Shown here one piece after another: positions 1-6,857 of a stretch of 9,018 bases of DNA (position 1 is the stretch's first letter; the number at the start of each line of letters is the position of its first letter). The DNA lies in contig JAEYAG010000181.1 of the NCBI GenBank assembly GCA_023451265.1, positions 1-9,018 of the forward strand, written 5' to 3'. The DNA comes from Actinomycetes bacterium. Its GTDB lineage: Bacteria > Actinomycetota > Actinomycetes > Actinomycetales > Microbacteriaceae. The translations under genes were made by a program, and so were the position numbers. A model generated the notes under the pieces. That model saw nothing but the letters and a program-made list of their open reading frames with translations, did not search any database and was not told where the DNA came from.

Positions 1-12
1 AGGCACATCCGC

Positions 13-61
13 CCGGGGCGGGATGCCGACGGCATCCCGCCCCGGCACATCTTCTTCTTTT
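13..61 (+). terminator. Strong stem-loop with T-rich tail upstream of the permease genes (attenuator or terminator)
   Basis: Arms 13-27 and 31-45 are perfect 15-base complements around a three-base loop (GAC). A T-rich stretch, CTTCTTCTTTT, follows at 51-61. This is the form of an intrinsic terminator on the plus strand; the minus strand has no T tract after the stem. The inner stem consists of two inverted copies of the octamer GGATGCCG (21-28 and 30-37). The permease start is only 31 bases past the tail and I see no clear promoter in between. I therefore infer a partial terminator inside an operon, which would lower permease expression relative to an upstream binding-protein gene, as is common in sugar ABC operons. 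Full termination with a promoter I cannot recognise is the alternative. Confidence 0.75.
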
Positions 62-81
62 CCGCGTCCGCCGAAGAACAC

Positions 82-86
82 GGAGG
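82..86 (+). promoter_or_regulatory. Ribosome binding site of the first permease
   Basis: GGAGG lies six bases before the ATG at 93, which is good Shine-Dalgarno spacing. It supports that start over others and contrasts with the SD-less starts of several later genes. Confidence 0.8.
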
Positions 87-92
87 CCACCG

Positions 93-1436
93 ATGTCCGA
101 CACCACCACCGCGCCGCCGCGCACCGACCAGGCCGGTGGGGAGCCACCCGGCCCTCGCCACCGGTTCTCCTCACGGACCTCGGTCCTCATCGGGGTGGGC
201 GGGCTCGTGGTCATCCTCGCGCTCCTCGTCCTCCTGCTGCTGAGCTCCCCGGTCGATGACCCGGCGAAGATCGTCATCCCGGGCGTCTCGCTGACGGCCT
301 TCTTCCAGTGGCTCGGCAACATGGGGCCGATCGTGCAGATCCCGATCATCCTCATCGTGTTCGGCGCCGTCGTCGGCATCCTGCTCCTGCTGATCGAGTA
401 CGCGCCGCGGCCCGGCAAGCGCTACTTCTGGATCCGGCTCGTGGCGAGCTTCGCCATTCCGGTGCTCGCCCTCATGATGCTGCGGCCGTACCAGAACGCG
501 TTCATCTACGTGCTCGGCATCGCGATCGTCGCCGGCGGCGTGCTCTTCTGGGTGGACTACCGGGCCCGCGAAGGCGCCGGCTACCTCTTCCAGCTGGTGC
601 TGTTCGCCGCTCCCGCCGCGGTACTGCTGCTGATCGGCCTCATCTACCCGTTCATCGCCACGTTCGTGCAGTCGTTCTATGACAAGACGGGGAAGGAGTT
701 CATCGGGTTCGACAACTACGTGTGGGTGTTCACGCAGCCCGAGGGCACGTGGTCGGTCATCAACACCGTCATCTGGGTGCTGATCTGCCCCACGATCGCC
801 ACGATCGTCGGCCTCGCCTACGCCGTCTTCATCGATCGGGCGGCGGGGGAGAGGTACCTGAAGGTGCTCATCTTCATGCCGTTCGCGATCTCGTTCGTCG
901 GCGCCGGCATCATCTGGAAGTTCGTCTACGACTACCGGCCGGGCGACCAGCTCGGCATCCTCAACGCCATCGTCACCGCCTTCGGCGGCGACCCGGTCGC
1001 CTGGCTGAGCGTCACGCCGCTCGTGAACAGCCTGCTGCTGATGGTGGTGTTCATCTGGAGCCAGACGGGCCTGGCGATGGTCATCCTCTCCGCGGCCATC
1101 AAGGCGGTGCCGCCGGAGCAGAACGAGGCGGCGGAACTCGACGGCGCGAACGCCTGGCAGCGGTTCCGCAACGTCACGGTCCCCGGCATCCGCTCGTCGA
1201 TCGTCGTCGTGGTGACCACAATCGCCATCGCGGCGCTGAAGATCTACGACATCGTCGCCGTCATGACCGGCGGCCGCGCCAACACCTCCGTGCTCGCGTT
1301 CGAGATGGTCAACCAGCAGCAGCGGTTCCAGAGCTACGGCCACGCGGCGGCGCTCGCGGTCGTGCTGTTCATCTTCGTGACGCCGCTGATCGTCTTCAAC
1401 GTCATCCAGATCCGGAAGCAGAGGGAGATCCGATGA
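93..1436 (+). CDS. Sugar ABC transporter permease, AglF/MalF type, with extended N terminus
   Basis: This is an inner-membrane subunit of an ABC importer for sugars, most likely alpha-glucosides. The 447-residue protein has a permease core from about residue 160, with TM segments near 162-190, 222-245, 254-277, 310-335, 369-390 and 416-438. The EAA loop that docks the ATPase is at 345-365 (E345-A-A, G351). The stretch around IIWKFVYDYR resembles AglF-type permeases. Ahead of the core are about 160 extra residues with four more hydrophobic segments (about 31-51, 74-100, 109-126, 130-150); many sugar permeases have only about 300 residues. E. coli MalF also has an N-terminal addition, but with a periplasmic loop rather than this helix cluster. 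The stop overlaps the start of the partner permease (ATGA), so the two are translationally coupled. The substrate is inferred from resemblance only. Confidence 0.93.
   Translation: MSDTTTAPPRTDQAGGEPPGPRHRFSSRTSVLIGVGGLVVILALLVLLLLSSPVDDPAKIVIPGVSLTAFFQWLGNMGPIVQIPIILIVFGAVVGILLLLIEYAPRPGKRYFWIRLVASFAIPVLALMMLRPYQNAFIYVLGIAIVAGGVLFWVDYRAREGAGYLFQLVLFAAPAAVLLLIGLIYPFIATFVQSFYDKTGKEFIGFDNYVWVFTQPEGTWSVINTVIWVLICPTIATIVGLAYAVFIDRAAGERYLKVLIFMPFAISFVGAGIIWKFVYDYRPGDQLGILNAIVTAFGGDPVAWLSVTPLVNSLLLMVVFIWSQTGLAMVILSAAIKAVPPEQNEAAELDGANAWQRFRNVTVPGIRSSIVVVVTTIAIAALKIYDIVAVMTGGRANTSVLAFEMVNQQQRFQSYGHAAALAVVLFIFVTPLIVFNVIQIRKQREIR
1421..1427 (+). promoter_or_regulatory. Ribosome binding site of the second permease
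   Basis: GAGGGAG lies inside the end of the first permease gene, five bases before the ATG at 1433. Together with the ATGA overlap it fixes the start and indicates translational coupling. Confidence 0.75.
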
Positions 1437-2410
1437 GCACCGGCGTCGACATCATCGAGCCGCGGCTGGACACCCGTTCGGCTCGGCAGGTCGCGCGTGA
1501 CACGCGCAAGCACGAGGCGATGGCCCGCAAGCGGCTCACCTCGAAGGGCGCGACGATCGCCGCCCTCGTCATCGCCATCTTCTGGACGATCCCCACGTTC
1601 GGCCTGTTCGTCACCTCGTTCCGGCCCGGATCGGACGTGCAGAGCACCGGCTGGTGGACGGTCTTCGTCGACCCGTCGTTCACGCTCGACAACTACCGCG
1701 CCGCGCTCACGTCGGGCGGGACGGCGCTGACGCTCGGGGAGTCGTTCCTCAACTCGCTCGCGATCACGATCCCCGTCGTCTTCTTCGCTCTCGCGATCGC
1801 CTCGCTGCTGGCGTACGCGTTCGCGTGGATCGACTTCAAGGGGCGCAACCTCGCGTTCATCGCGGTGTTCGCGCTGCAGATCGTGCCGCTGCAGATGGCG
1901 CTCGTGCCGCTGCTGAGCCTGTTCTCCCGCGGCATGACCGTCGGTGACGTGATGATCTTCCCGCCGCTGGAGCTGCGGGGCCTCGAGCACAGCTTCGCGA
2001 CGGTGTGGATCGCGCACACGATCTTCGCGCTGCCGCTGGCGGTGTTCCTGCTGCACAACTTCATCGCCGAGATCCCGAGCGAAGTGATCGAGGCGGCGCG
2101 CGTGGACGGTGCCGGGCACGGGCAGATCTTCTTCCGGATGATCCTGCCCCTGGCGGCCCCGGCCCTCGCCTCGTTCGCGGTGCTGGAGTTCATCTGGGTG
2201 TGGAACGACCTGCTGGTCGCGACGATCTTCGCGCCGTCGTCGTCGCTGCCGATCACGCAGTCGCTGAACTCGCTGTCGGGCACGTGGGGCGACCAGTGGT
2301 TCCTGCAGGCCGCCGGAACGTTCATCTCGATCATCGTTCCGTTGATCGTGTTCTTCGCGCTGCAGCGCTTCTTCGTGCGGGGCCTGCTCGCGGGGGCCAC
2401 GAAGGGATGA
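1433..2410 (+). CDS. Carbohydrate ABC transporter permease, AglG/MalG type
   Basis: This is the second membrane subunit of the sugar importer, pairing with the upstream permease to form the translocation pore. It has 325 residues, normal for MalG-type proteins. A basic N-terminal tail of about 40 residues precedes six hydrophobic segments. The EAA motif starts at E220, with G226 and a terminal ILP at 237-239. The segment SFRPGSDVQSTGWW after the first helix and the C-terminal GLLAGATKG resemble AglG-like alpha-glucoside permeases. The reading frame is open far upstream (to about 722), but the ATG at 1433 is chosen because of its SD and the four-base overlap. No ATP-binding subunit follows; a shared MsiK-type ATPase encoded elsewhere is the usual solution in actinobacteria. 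The sugar transported is inferred, not shown. Confidence 0.93.
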   Translation: MSTGVDIIEPRLDTRSARQVARDTRKHEAMARKRLTSKGATIAALVIAIFWTIPTFGLFVTSFRPGSDVQSTGWWTVFVDPSFTLDNYRAALTSGGTALTLGESFLNSLAITIPVVFFALAIASLLAYAFAWIDFKGRNLAFIAVFALQIVPLQMALVPLLSLFSRGMTVGDVMIFPPLELRGLEHSFATVWIAHTIFALPLAVFLLHNFIAEIPSEVIEAARVDGAGHGQIFFRMILPLAAPALASFAVLEFIWVWNDLLVATIFAPSSSLPITQSLNSLSGTWGDQWFLQAAGTFISIIVPLIVFFALQRFFVRGLLAGATKG

Positions 2411-2418
2411 CCGCCCCG

Positions 2419-2424
2419 TAGTGT
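2419..2424 (+). promoter_or_regulatory. -10 element for a leaderless transcript of the P-type ATPase
   Basis: TAGTGT fits the actinobacterial -10 form TANNNT and ends exactly six bases before the GTG at 2431, so transcription would begin at or next to the start codon. The only purine-rich run (GAGGG, 2425-2429) is one base from the GTG, too close to act as an SD. No -35 is obvious and no terminator separates it from the permease operon, so readthrough is also possible. Confidence 0.6.
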
Positions 2425-2430
2425 GAGGGC

Positions 2431-5274
2431 GTGAGCACCCCCGGCTTCCAGGTCGATCCCGCGGTCGGCCTGGACGCCGCGGCCGTTGCGGCGCGCGTCG
2501 CCGACGGCCGCGTCAACGCCTACCGGGCCGACTCCAGCCGCAGCGCCGCGAGCATCGTCCGCGCGAACGTGTTCACGCTGTTCAACGGCATCGTGTTCGC
2601 GTGCTTCGGCATCCTGTTCGTCATCGGCCGCTGGCAGGACGCGCTGTTCGGCTTCGCGGCGATCGGCAACGCCGTCATCGGGTCGTTCCAGGAGTTCCGC
2701 GCGAAGCGGGCGCTCGATCGCCTGGCGCTGCTGAACGCCGCGCAGGCGCGGGTGCGGCGCGACGGCGCGGAGGCCGAGATCCCGCCCGGGGAGGTCGTCC
2801 AGGACGACATCCTCGTGCTCCGTGCGGGCGATCAGATCCCCGCCGACGCCGAGGTGGTCACCGCGCGCGGACTGCAGGTGGACGAGTCGATGCTCACGGG
2901 CGAGGCGGATGCCGTGGACAAGCTCCCCGGCAGCGAGGTGCTGTCGGGATCGGTCGTCGTCGCCGGCGAAGGGGCCGCGCGCGTGACGAAGGTCGGCGCG
3001 GACTCGTACGCGAACCGGTTCGCCGACGAGGCGAAGAAGTTCTCGCTGATGCGCTCGGAGCTGCGGTCGTCGATCGACCGCGTGCTGAAGTGGGTGAGCT
3101 TCTCGATCGCGCCTGTGGGCCTGCTCGTCCTCAACGCGCAGATGCAGGTCAAGGGCGGCTGGCGGGCCGCGTTCGACAGCGGCGAGTGGACGGATGCCGT
3201 CACGGCCGCGATCGCCTCGATCACGGCGATGATCCCGCTCGGGCTCGTCCTCATGACCTCGATCGCGTTCGCGGTGGGCGCGGCGAAGCTCGCGAGCCAG
3301 CAGGTGCTCGTCAACGAGCTGCCGGCGGTGGAAGGCCTCGCCCGCGTCGACCTCATCTGCCTCGACAAGACCGGCACCCTCACCGTCGGCGAGATCGCGT
3401 TCGACGCGGCGCACGAGCTGGCGGCCGCGGCCGACGCCGCGGGCTGGCGCGATGCGCTCGCCTGGTACGGCGCTGCACCGGACGCCAACGCCACCGCGCG
3501 GGTGCTGGCGACCGCGTTCCCCGACCCCTCCGGGCTGCACGCCACCGCCCATATCCCGTTCTCGTCGGCCCGCAAGTGGAGCGCCGTCGCCACCGCCGAC
3601 GGGACGTGGGTGATGGGCGCCCCCGAGATGGTCTTCGGCGACGCCGCGACCGACGAGTCGGGCGATCTCGGCCGAGAGGTCACCCGGCTCGCCTCGACCG
3701 GCCGGCGCACCCTCGTGCTCGCGCACGCCGCGGCATCCCTCACCCCCGCCGAGGCCGAGGCGGAGACCCTGCCGGTCGGCCTCGTGCCGGTCGTGCTCCT
3801 CACCTTCCGGGAGCAGATCCGCCCCGATGCGGCCCAGACGCTCGAGTACTTCCATCAGCAGGGCGTCAGCATCCGGATCATCTCCGGCGACAACCCGCGC
3901 ACCGTCGCCGCGATCGCCCGCGAAGTCGGGCTGGACGTCGCGGACGGGTACGACGCGCGGACCCTCCCGACCGACCAGACCCAGCTGGGCGAGGTGCTCG
4001 ATGCGCACCAGGTGTTCGGACGGGTGACTCCGGAGCAGAAGAAGGGCATGGTCACCGCCCTGCAGGCGCGCGGCCACACCGTCGCGATGACCGGCGACGG
4101 CGTCAACGACGCCCTCGCGATCAAGACCGCCGATATCGGCATCGCGATGAACTCCGGCGCCGCCGCGACCAAGGCGGTGGCCCGCCTGGTGCTGCTGGAC
4201 GGGCAGTTCTCCCACCTGCCGTACGTCGTGGCGCAGGGGCGTCAGGTGATCGCCAACATCGAGCGCGTCTCGATGCTCTTCCTCACCAAGACCGTCTACG
4301 CCACGACACTCGCGATCGTGTTCGGGGCGATGGTGCTGGAGTTCCCGTTCCTGCCGCGGCAGCTGTCGATCACCGACGGGCTGACGATCGGCATCCCCGC
4401 GTTCTTCCTCGCGCTCATGCCGAACGCGCGTCGCTACATTCCGGGCTTCCTGCCGCGGTCGCTGTCGTTCGCCGTGCCGGCCGGGCTCATCGTCGCGATC
4501 GGCCTCACCACCTACACGCTGCTCGCGCGCGGCCTCGAGGTGCCGCAGCCGCAGCTGCGCACCGGGACGACGATCATCCTCGCCGTCGTGGGCATCTGGA
4601 TTCTGGCGGTGCTCTCGCGCCCGCTCAACCGCTACAAGGTGCTCATCGTGGGCGGGATGTTCGTCGGACTCGTGCTGATCTTCACCGTCCCGCTGTCGAC
4701 GGCGTTCTTCGATCTACGCGACCCGGGGGAGGGCGCCGCATTCCTGCTCGTCGCGGTCGCCGTGGTGATGATCGCCGGAATCGAGGTGGTGCGCTTCTTC
4801 CACCGCCGCTTCCTCGCCCGCTCCCTCGCCGCGGCCGGACTCACGGGAGCCGACACGGGCGCGCGCCCGGCTCCGCTCGTCGTCACCGTCGCGGTCGTGT
4901 TCGCCTACCTCGCCGCGTTCGCGGCGACGGCACTGGGCCTCCTGGTGCTGCTCACGCGGTACGAGGTGCCGGAAGCGGACGTCCTGCGCGCGTCGCTGCT
5001 GGGAGCCGGGATCGCGCTGTTCGGCCTCATGATCCTGGCCGCCGCCGCCGGCATGCGCCGCGGGAGCGGCCTCTCGCGGCTGCTCGTGACCGTGTATCTT
5101 GCGGTCGTCGTCGCGCTCACGGTGCTGGTGCTCGTCGACAGCCGGCTGTCCACGGGGTGGGCCGTCGGCGTCGCCGCTGTCGGCATCGCGGCGATCGTGC
5201 TGCCCTGGCTGCCGCCGGCGTCGCGCTTCTTCTCCCGCCTGCGCGACTCGTCGATGTCGACGCCGCAGGTGTGA
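2431..5274 (+). CDS. ctpE: Cation-transporting P-type ATPase, CtpE-like, with C-terminal membrane extension
   Basis: This ion pump is driven by ATP through an aspartyl-phosphate intermediate. Visible motifs are actuator TGEA at 156-159 (most pumps have TGES), P-L-G-L in TM4 at 269-272, phosphorylation site DKTGTLT from D312, KWS at 382-384 and GAPE at 396-399 in the nucleotide domain, SGDNP at 485-489, and hinge TGDGVND at 554-560. There is no N-terminal heavy-metal domain and no CPC motif, which argues against copper or zinc. The TM4 sequence, the SITDGLTIGIPAFFLALMPN block (646-665) and the N terminus match mycobacterial CtpE, which published work ties to calcium uptake. CtpE there has about 800 residues; this protein has 947. 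The extra part (about 800-947) carries four further hydrophobic segments. The GTG start is supported by the adjacent -10. Ion specificity is inferred from family. Confidence 0.92.
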   Translation: MSTPGFQVDPAVGLDAAAVAARVADGRVNAYRADSSRSAASIVRANVFTLFNGIVFACFGILFVIGRWQDALFGFAAIGNAVIGSFQEFRAKRALDRLALLNAAQARVRRDGAEAEIPPGEVVQDDILVLRAGDQIPADAEVVTARGLQVDESMLTGEADAVDKLPGSEVLSGSVVVAGEGAARVTKVGADSYANRFADEAKKFSLMRSELRSSIDRVLKWVSFSIAPVGLLVLNAQMQVKGGWRAAFDSGEWTDAVTAAIASITAMIPLGLVLMTSIAFAVGAAKLASQQVLVNELPAVEGLARVDLICLDKTGTLTVGEIAFDAAHELAAAADAAGWRDALAWYGAAPDANATARVLATAFPDPSGLHATAHIPFSSARKWSAVATADGTWVMGAPEMVFGDAATDESGDLGREVTRLASTGRRTLVLAHAAASLTPAEAEAETLPVGLVPVVLLTFREQIRPDAAQTLEYFHQQGVSIRIISGDNPRTVAAIAREVGLDVADGYDARTLPTDQTQLGEVLDAHQVFGRVTPEQKKGMVTALQARGHTVAMTGDGVNDALAIKTADIGIAMNSGAAATKAVARLVLLDGQFSHLPYVVAQGRQVIANIERVSMLFLTKTVYATTLAIVFGAMVLEFPFLPRQLSITDGLTIGIPAFFLALMPNARRYIPGFLPRSLSFAVPAGLIVAIGLTTYTLLARGLEVPQPQLRTGTTIILAVVGIWILAVLSRPLNRYKVLIVGGMFVGLVLIFTVPLSTAFFDLRDPGEGAAFLLVAVAVVMIAGIEVVRFFHRRFLARSLAAAGLTGADTGARPAPLVVTVAVVFAYLAAFAATALGLLVLLTRYEVPEADVLRASLLGAGIALFGLMILAAAAGMRRGSGLSRLLVTVYLAVVVALTVLVLVDSRLSTGWAVGVAAVGIAAIVLPWLPPASRFFSRLRDSSMSTPQV

Positions 5275-5280
5275 GGGTCG

Positions 5281-5967
5281 TCAGTCGGTGCAGGCCAGGC
5301 CCCGCCGCAGCGAGGTCATGAGGTCGATCTCGGCGGACTGGGTGTCGATGACGCCCTGCGCGACCTGCAGTGCGCGCGGCTCGGACCCCAGCTGCAGCAG
5401 CGCCTGCGCCATCGGGAGGGCGCCTTCGTGGTGGCGGATCATGAGCCTGAGGAACGTGCAGTCCGCCGCCGTGCCGGTCTCGGCGCGCATCGCGGCGAGC
5501 TCCGCGGGGCTGGCCATCCCCATCTGCGTCATCAGCTCCGCTTCGGACGCCCCGGGGGTCGCGACGTGCTGGTGCGCCGTGTCCGCGGCATCCATCCACG
5601 CCATGAGCTTGCCGCCGGACTGCGGCAGGTTCCACTTCACGAGCCAGTCGTAGAACTCGCCCTTCTGCGCGGACTGCGTGGTCGCGATGTCGTAGGCGAG
5701 GACGCGCACGTCGGGGTTCTCGGTCGTGCGGTAGATGTCCATCGCCATCTCGACCGCCTGGCCGTGGTGCACCTGCATGTCGCGGGCGAAGCCCGCCTCG
5801 GGGGAGTCGGTCGTGGGCACCGAGCCCGCGCCCAGCGCGCCGAAGGTCGAGAACCGGCCGATCGCGAAGGCGACACCCGCGACGGCGACGGCGACGAGCA
5901 GCACCGCCCACCAGGGAGGCAGGGTGCGCTCGGACGGTCGCCCGTCGTCGGTCGCGGGGGCGGTCAC
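5281..5967 (-). CDS. DUF305 domain protein, membrane-anchored, two His-His motifs
   Basis: The protein has 228 residues from a GTG start whose GTGA overlaps the stop of the upstream DUF3105 gene. A short tail, one hydrophobic segment (about 19-37) and a linker lead into a DUF305 domain. The two family repeats are clear: VHHGQAVEMA with H67-H68, and IRHHEGALPMAQ with H179-H180-E181. Further candidate ligands are H132, H134 and several Met (M64, M74, M76, M146, M149, M151). C170 and C226 could form a disulfide outside the cell. DUF305 proteins are ferritin-like helical bundles; some, such as cyanobacterial CopM, bind copper. I infer an extracytoplasmic, probably metal-binding protein. The whole frame is open further upstream, but the coupled GTG explains the domain boundaries. 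It converges on the P-type ATPase gene with six bases between stops. Confidence 0.88.
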   Translation of the reverse strand: MTAPATDDGRPSERTLPPWWAVLLVAVAVAGVAFAIGRFSTFGALGAGSVPTTDSPEAGFARDMQVHHGQAVEMAMDIYRTTENPDVRVLAYDIATTQSAQKGEFYDWLVKWNLPQSGGKLMAWMDAADTAHQHVATPGASEAELMTQMGMASPAELAAMRAETGTAADCTFLRLMIRHHEGALPMAQALLQLGSEPRALQVAQGVIDTQSAEIDLMTSLRRGLACTD

Positions 5968-6671
5968 GACTGCTTGCCGGGCCCGTCGATCGCGCCGGTG
6001 CACGAGGCGCCGGGCTCGGGCACGTTCTGGTTGCGCCAGTACTCCTCGAAGAACTCCGGGATGCGGGTGTCGGCGGCGTTGTCGAGCTGCAGCTGCGCGT
6101 TCCACGCGCTCAGCACGATGGGGCTCGGCAGGCCCTCGTAGGGCGAGAGGATCACGTAGGTCGACGGCAGGTGCGACTTCAGCTCGTCGAGCTCCGCGCC
6201 CGAGACCTGCGCCGCATCGTAGGTCACCCACACGGCGCCGTGCTCGAGGGAGTGGACGGCGTTCTCGTTCTGTTGCGGCTGGTCGTAGATGCCGCAGTTG
6301 AGCCAGTACTGGTTGTGCGGGCCGCCGGCGGGCGGGTTCTGCGGATAGTCGACGGTGCCTTCGACGTGCTGCGTCTCGTTCGTGAAGGTCTCGACGCCCT
6401 CGATCTCGGCGCCGGTGCCGCCGGCCTCGTAGGTCACCTTCTTGGGCGCGAAGATGATGGATGCCGCGATCAGCGCGATCACGACGAGACCCGCCGTGAC
6501 GCCGACCACCCACCACGTCAGCCGGCTGCGGCGGCGCTTGGCGAGCTGGCGCTGGTACTCGGCGAGCTTCTCCTGCTTCTGCTGCTCGCGCTGCTGCTTG
6601 ACGGACAGCTCGATCTTCGCCTGCGTGGCGGGGTTGCCGCTCTTGCGCTGGCCGGGGGAAGTCGGGGTCAT
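5964..6671 (-). CDS. DUF3105 domain protein, membrane-anchored
   Basis: The protein has 235 residues and is the first gene of a two-gene operon. Residues 17-48 are rich in Gln, Lys, Glu and Arg and look like a basic cytoplasmic coiled coil. One TM helix follows (about 52-74), then an outside domain of the DUF3105 family. Family marks are PPAGGPHN (113-120), YWLNCGIYDQP (122-132) and VHSLEHGAVWVTY (139-151), with H140, E143 and H144 as possible metal or catalytic residues. C126 and C224 are the only cysteines and may form a disulfide. No function is established for this family. The ATG at 6671 is chosen because it lies about 50 bases after a -10-like TAGACT and gives a normal tail plus anchor; its SD is weak. 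The stop overlaps the GTG of the DUF305 gene, suggesting joint action. Confidence 0.88.
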   Translation of the reverse strand: MTPTSPGQRKSGNPATQAKIELSVKQQREQQKQEKLAEYQRQLAKRRRSRLTWWVVGVTAGLVVIALIAASIIFAPKKVTYEAGGTGAEIEGVETFTNETQHVEGTVDYPQNPPAGGPHNQYWLNCGIYDQPQQNENAVHSLEHGAVWVTYDAAQVSGAELDELKSHLPSTYVILSPYEGLPSPIVLSAWNAQLQLDNAADTRIPEFFEEYWRNQNVPEPGASCTGAIDGPGKQS

Positions 6672-6700
6672 GTGCGTGATCTCGGCTCGGGGACGGGAGG

Positions 6701-6721
6701 GTGCTCCGAAACGCGGAGCGC
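6701..6721 (-). promoter_or_regulatory. Stem-loop at the predicted 5' end of the DUF3105-DUF305 mRNA
   Basis: Arms 6703-6708 (GCTCCG) and 6714-6719 (CGGAGC) pair perfectly around a five-base loop. An outer G-C pair (6701/6721) is separated from them by a mismatch in the minus-strand RNA. With the -10 at 6728-6733, the message would start near 6720, so the hairpin would sit at the very 5' end. It could stabilise the mRNA or be an operator in DNA; either role is inference. Confidence 0.4.
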
Positions 6722-6727
6722 ACCTCG

Positions 6728-6733
6728 AGTCTA
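6728..6733 (-). promoter_or_regulatory. -10 element of the DUF3105-DUF305 operon
   Basis: On the minus strand the sequence reads TAGACT followed by CGA, matching TANNNT. It lies 56 bases before the ATG at 6671. I see no convincing -35. The same nine bases occur on the plus strand at 6768-6776, facing the other way. Confidence 0.55.
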
Positions 6734-6767
6734 TGCGGGCGTATGGGGGTCGAGGCTGGGAGAGCGG

Positions 6768-6773
6768 TAGACT
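6768..6773 (+). promoter_or_regulatory. -10 element of the MFS transporter gene
   Basis: TAGACT fits TANNNT and would give a start of transcription near 6780, leaving a leader of roughly 78 bases before the GTG at 6858. That leader is pyrimidine-rich (about 6799-6843), lacks an ATG, GTG or TTG for a leader peptide, and has no good SD. No -35 is clear. The 34 bases between this element and the opposite-facing one must serve both promoters. Confidence 0.55.
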
Positions 6774-6857
6774 CGATCTCTGCGCCGAATCGTTTCGAGC
6801 CGTTCCCTCGCTCCCCGATCCGGCCGTCTCCGCCTCTCCCACGAACGTCTGGACACC

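Noticed and set aside
23..259. Short plus-strand frame starting at the ATG at 23
   Set aside because: Its start lies inside the hairpin stem, it has no SD, and it overlaps the permease in another frame.
171..1343. 390-codon minus-strand open frame opposite the first permease
   Set aside because: Same shadow composition, no recognisable domain, and the plus strand has SD, start and EAA motif.
2411..2430. Terminator between the permease operon and the ATPase gene
   Set aside because: Only 20 bases, with no stem-loop; promoter-like sequence is the only signal seen there.
1693..4215. 840-codon open frame on the minus strand opposite the second permease and the ATPase
   Set aside because: It is Arg/His/Asp/Glu-rich low-quality sequence with no motifs, typical of the frame opposite high-GC genes; the plus-strand gene has all pump motifs.
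5249..5262. CGTCGATGTCGACG palindrome near the end of the ATPase gene
   Set aside because: The two-base loop is too tight for a stable RNA hairpin and it lies in codons; probably chance.
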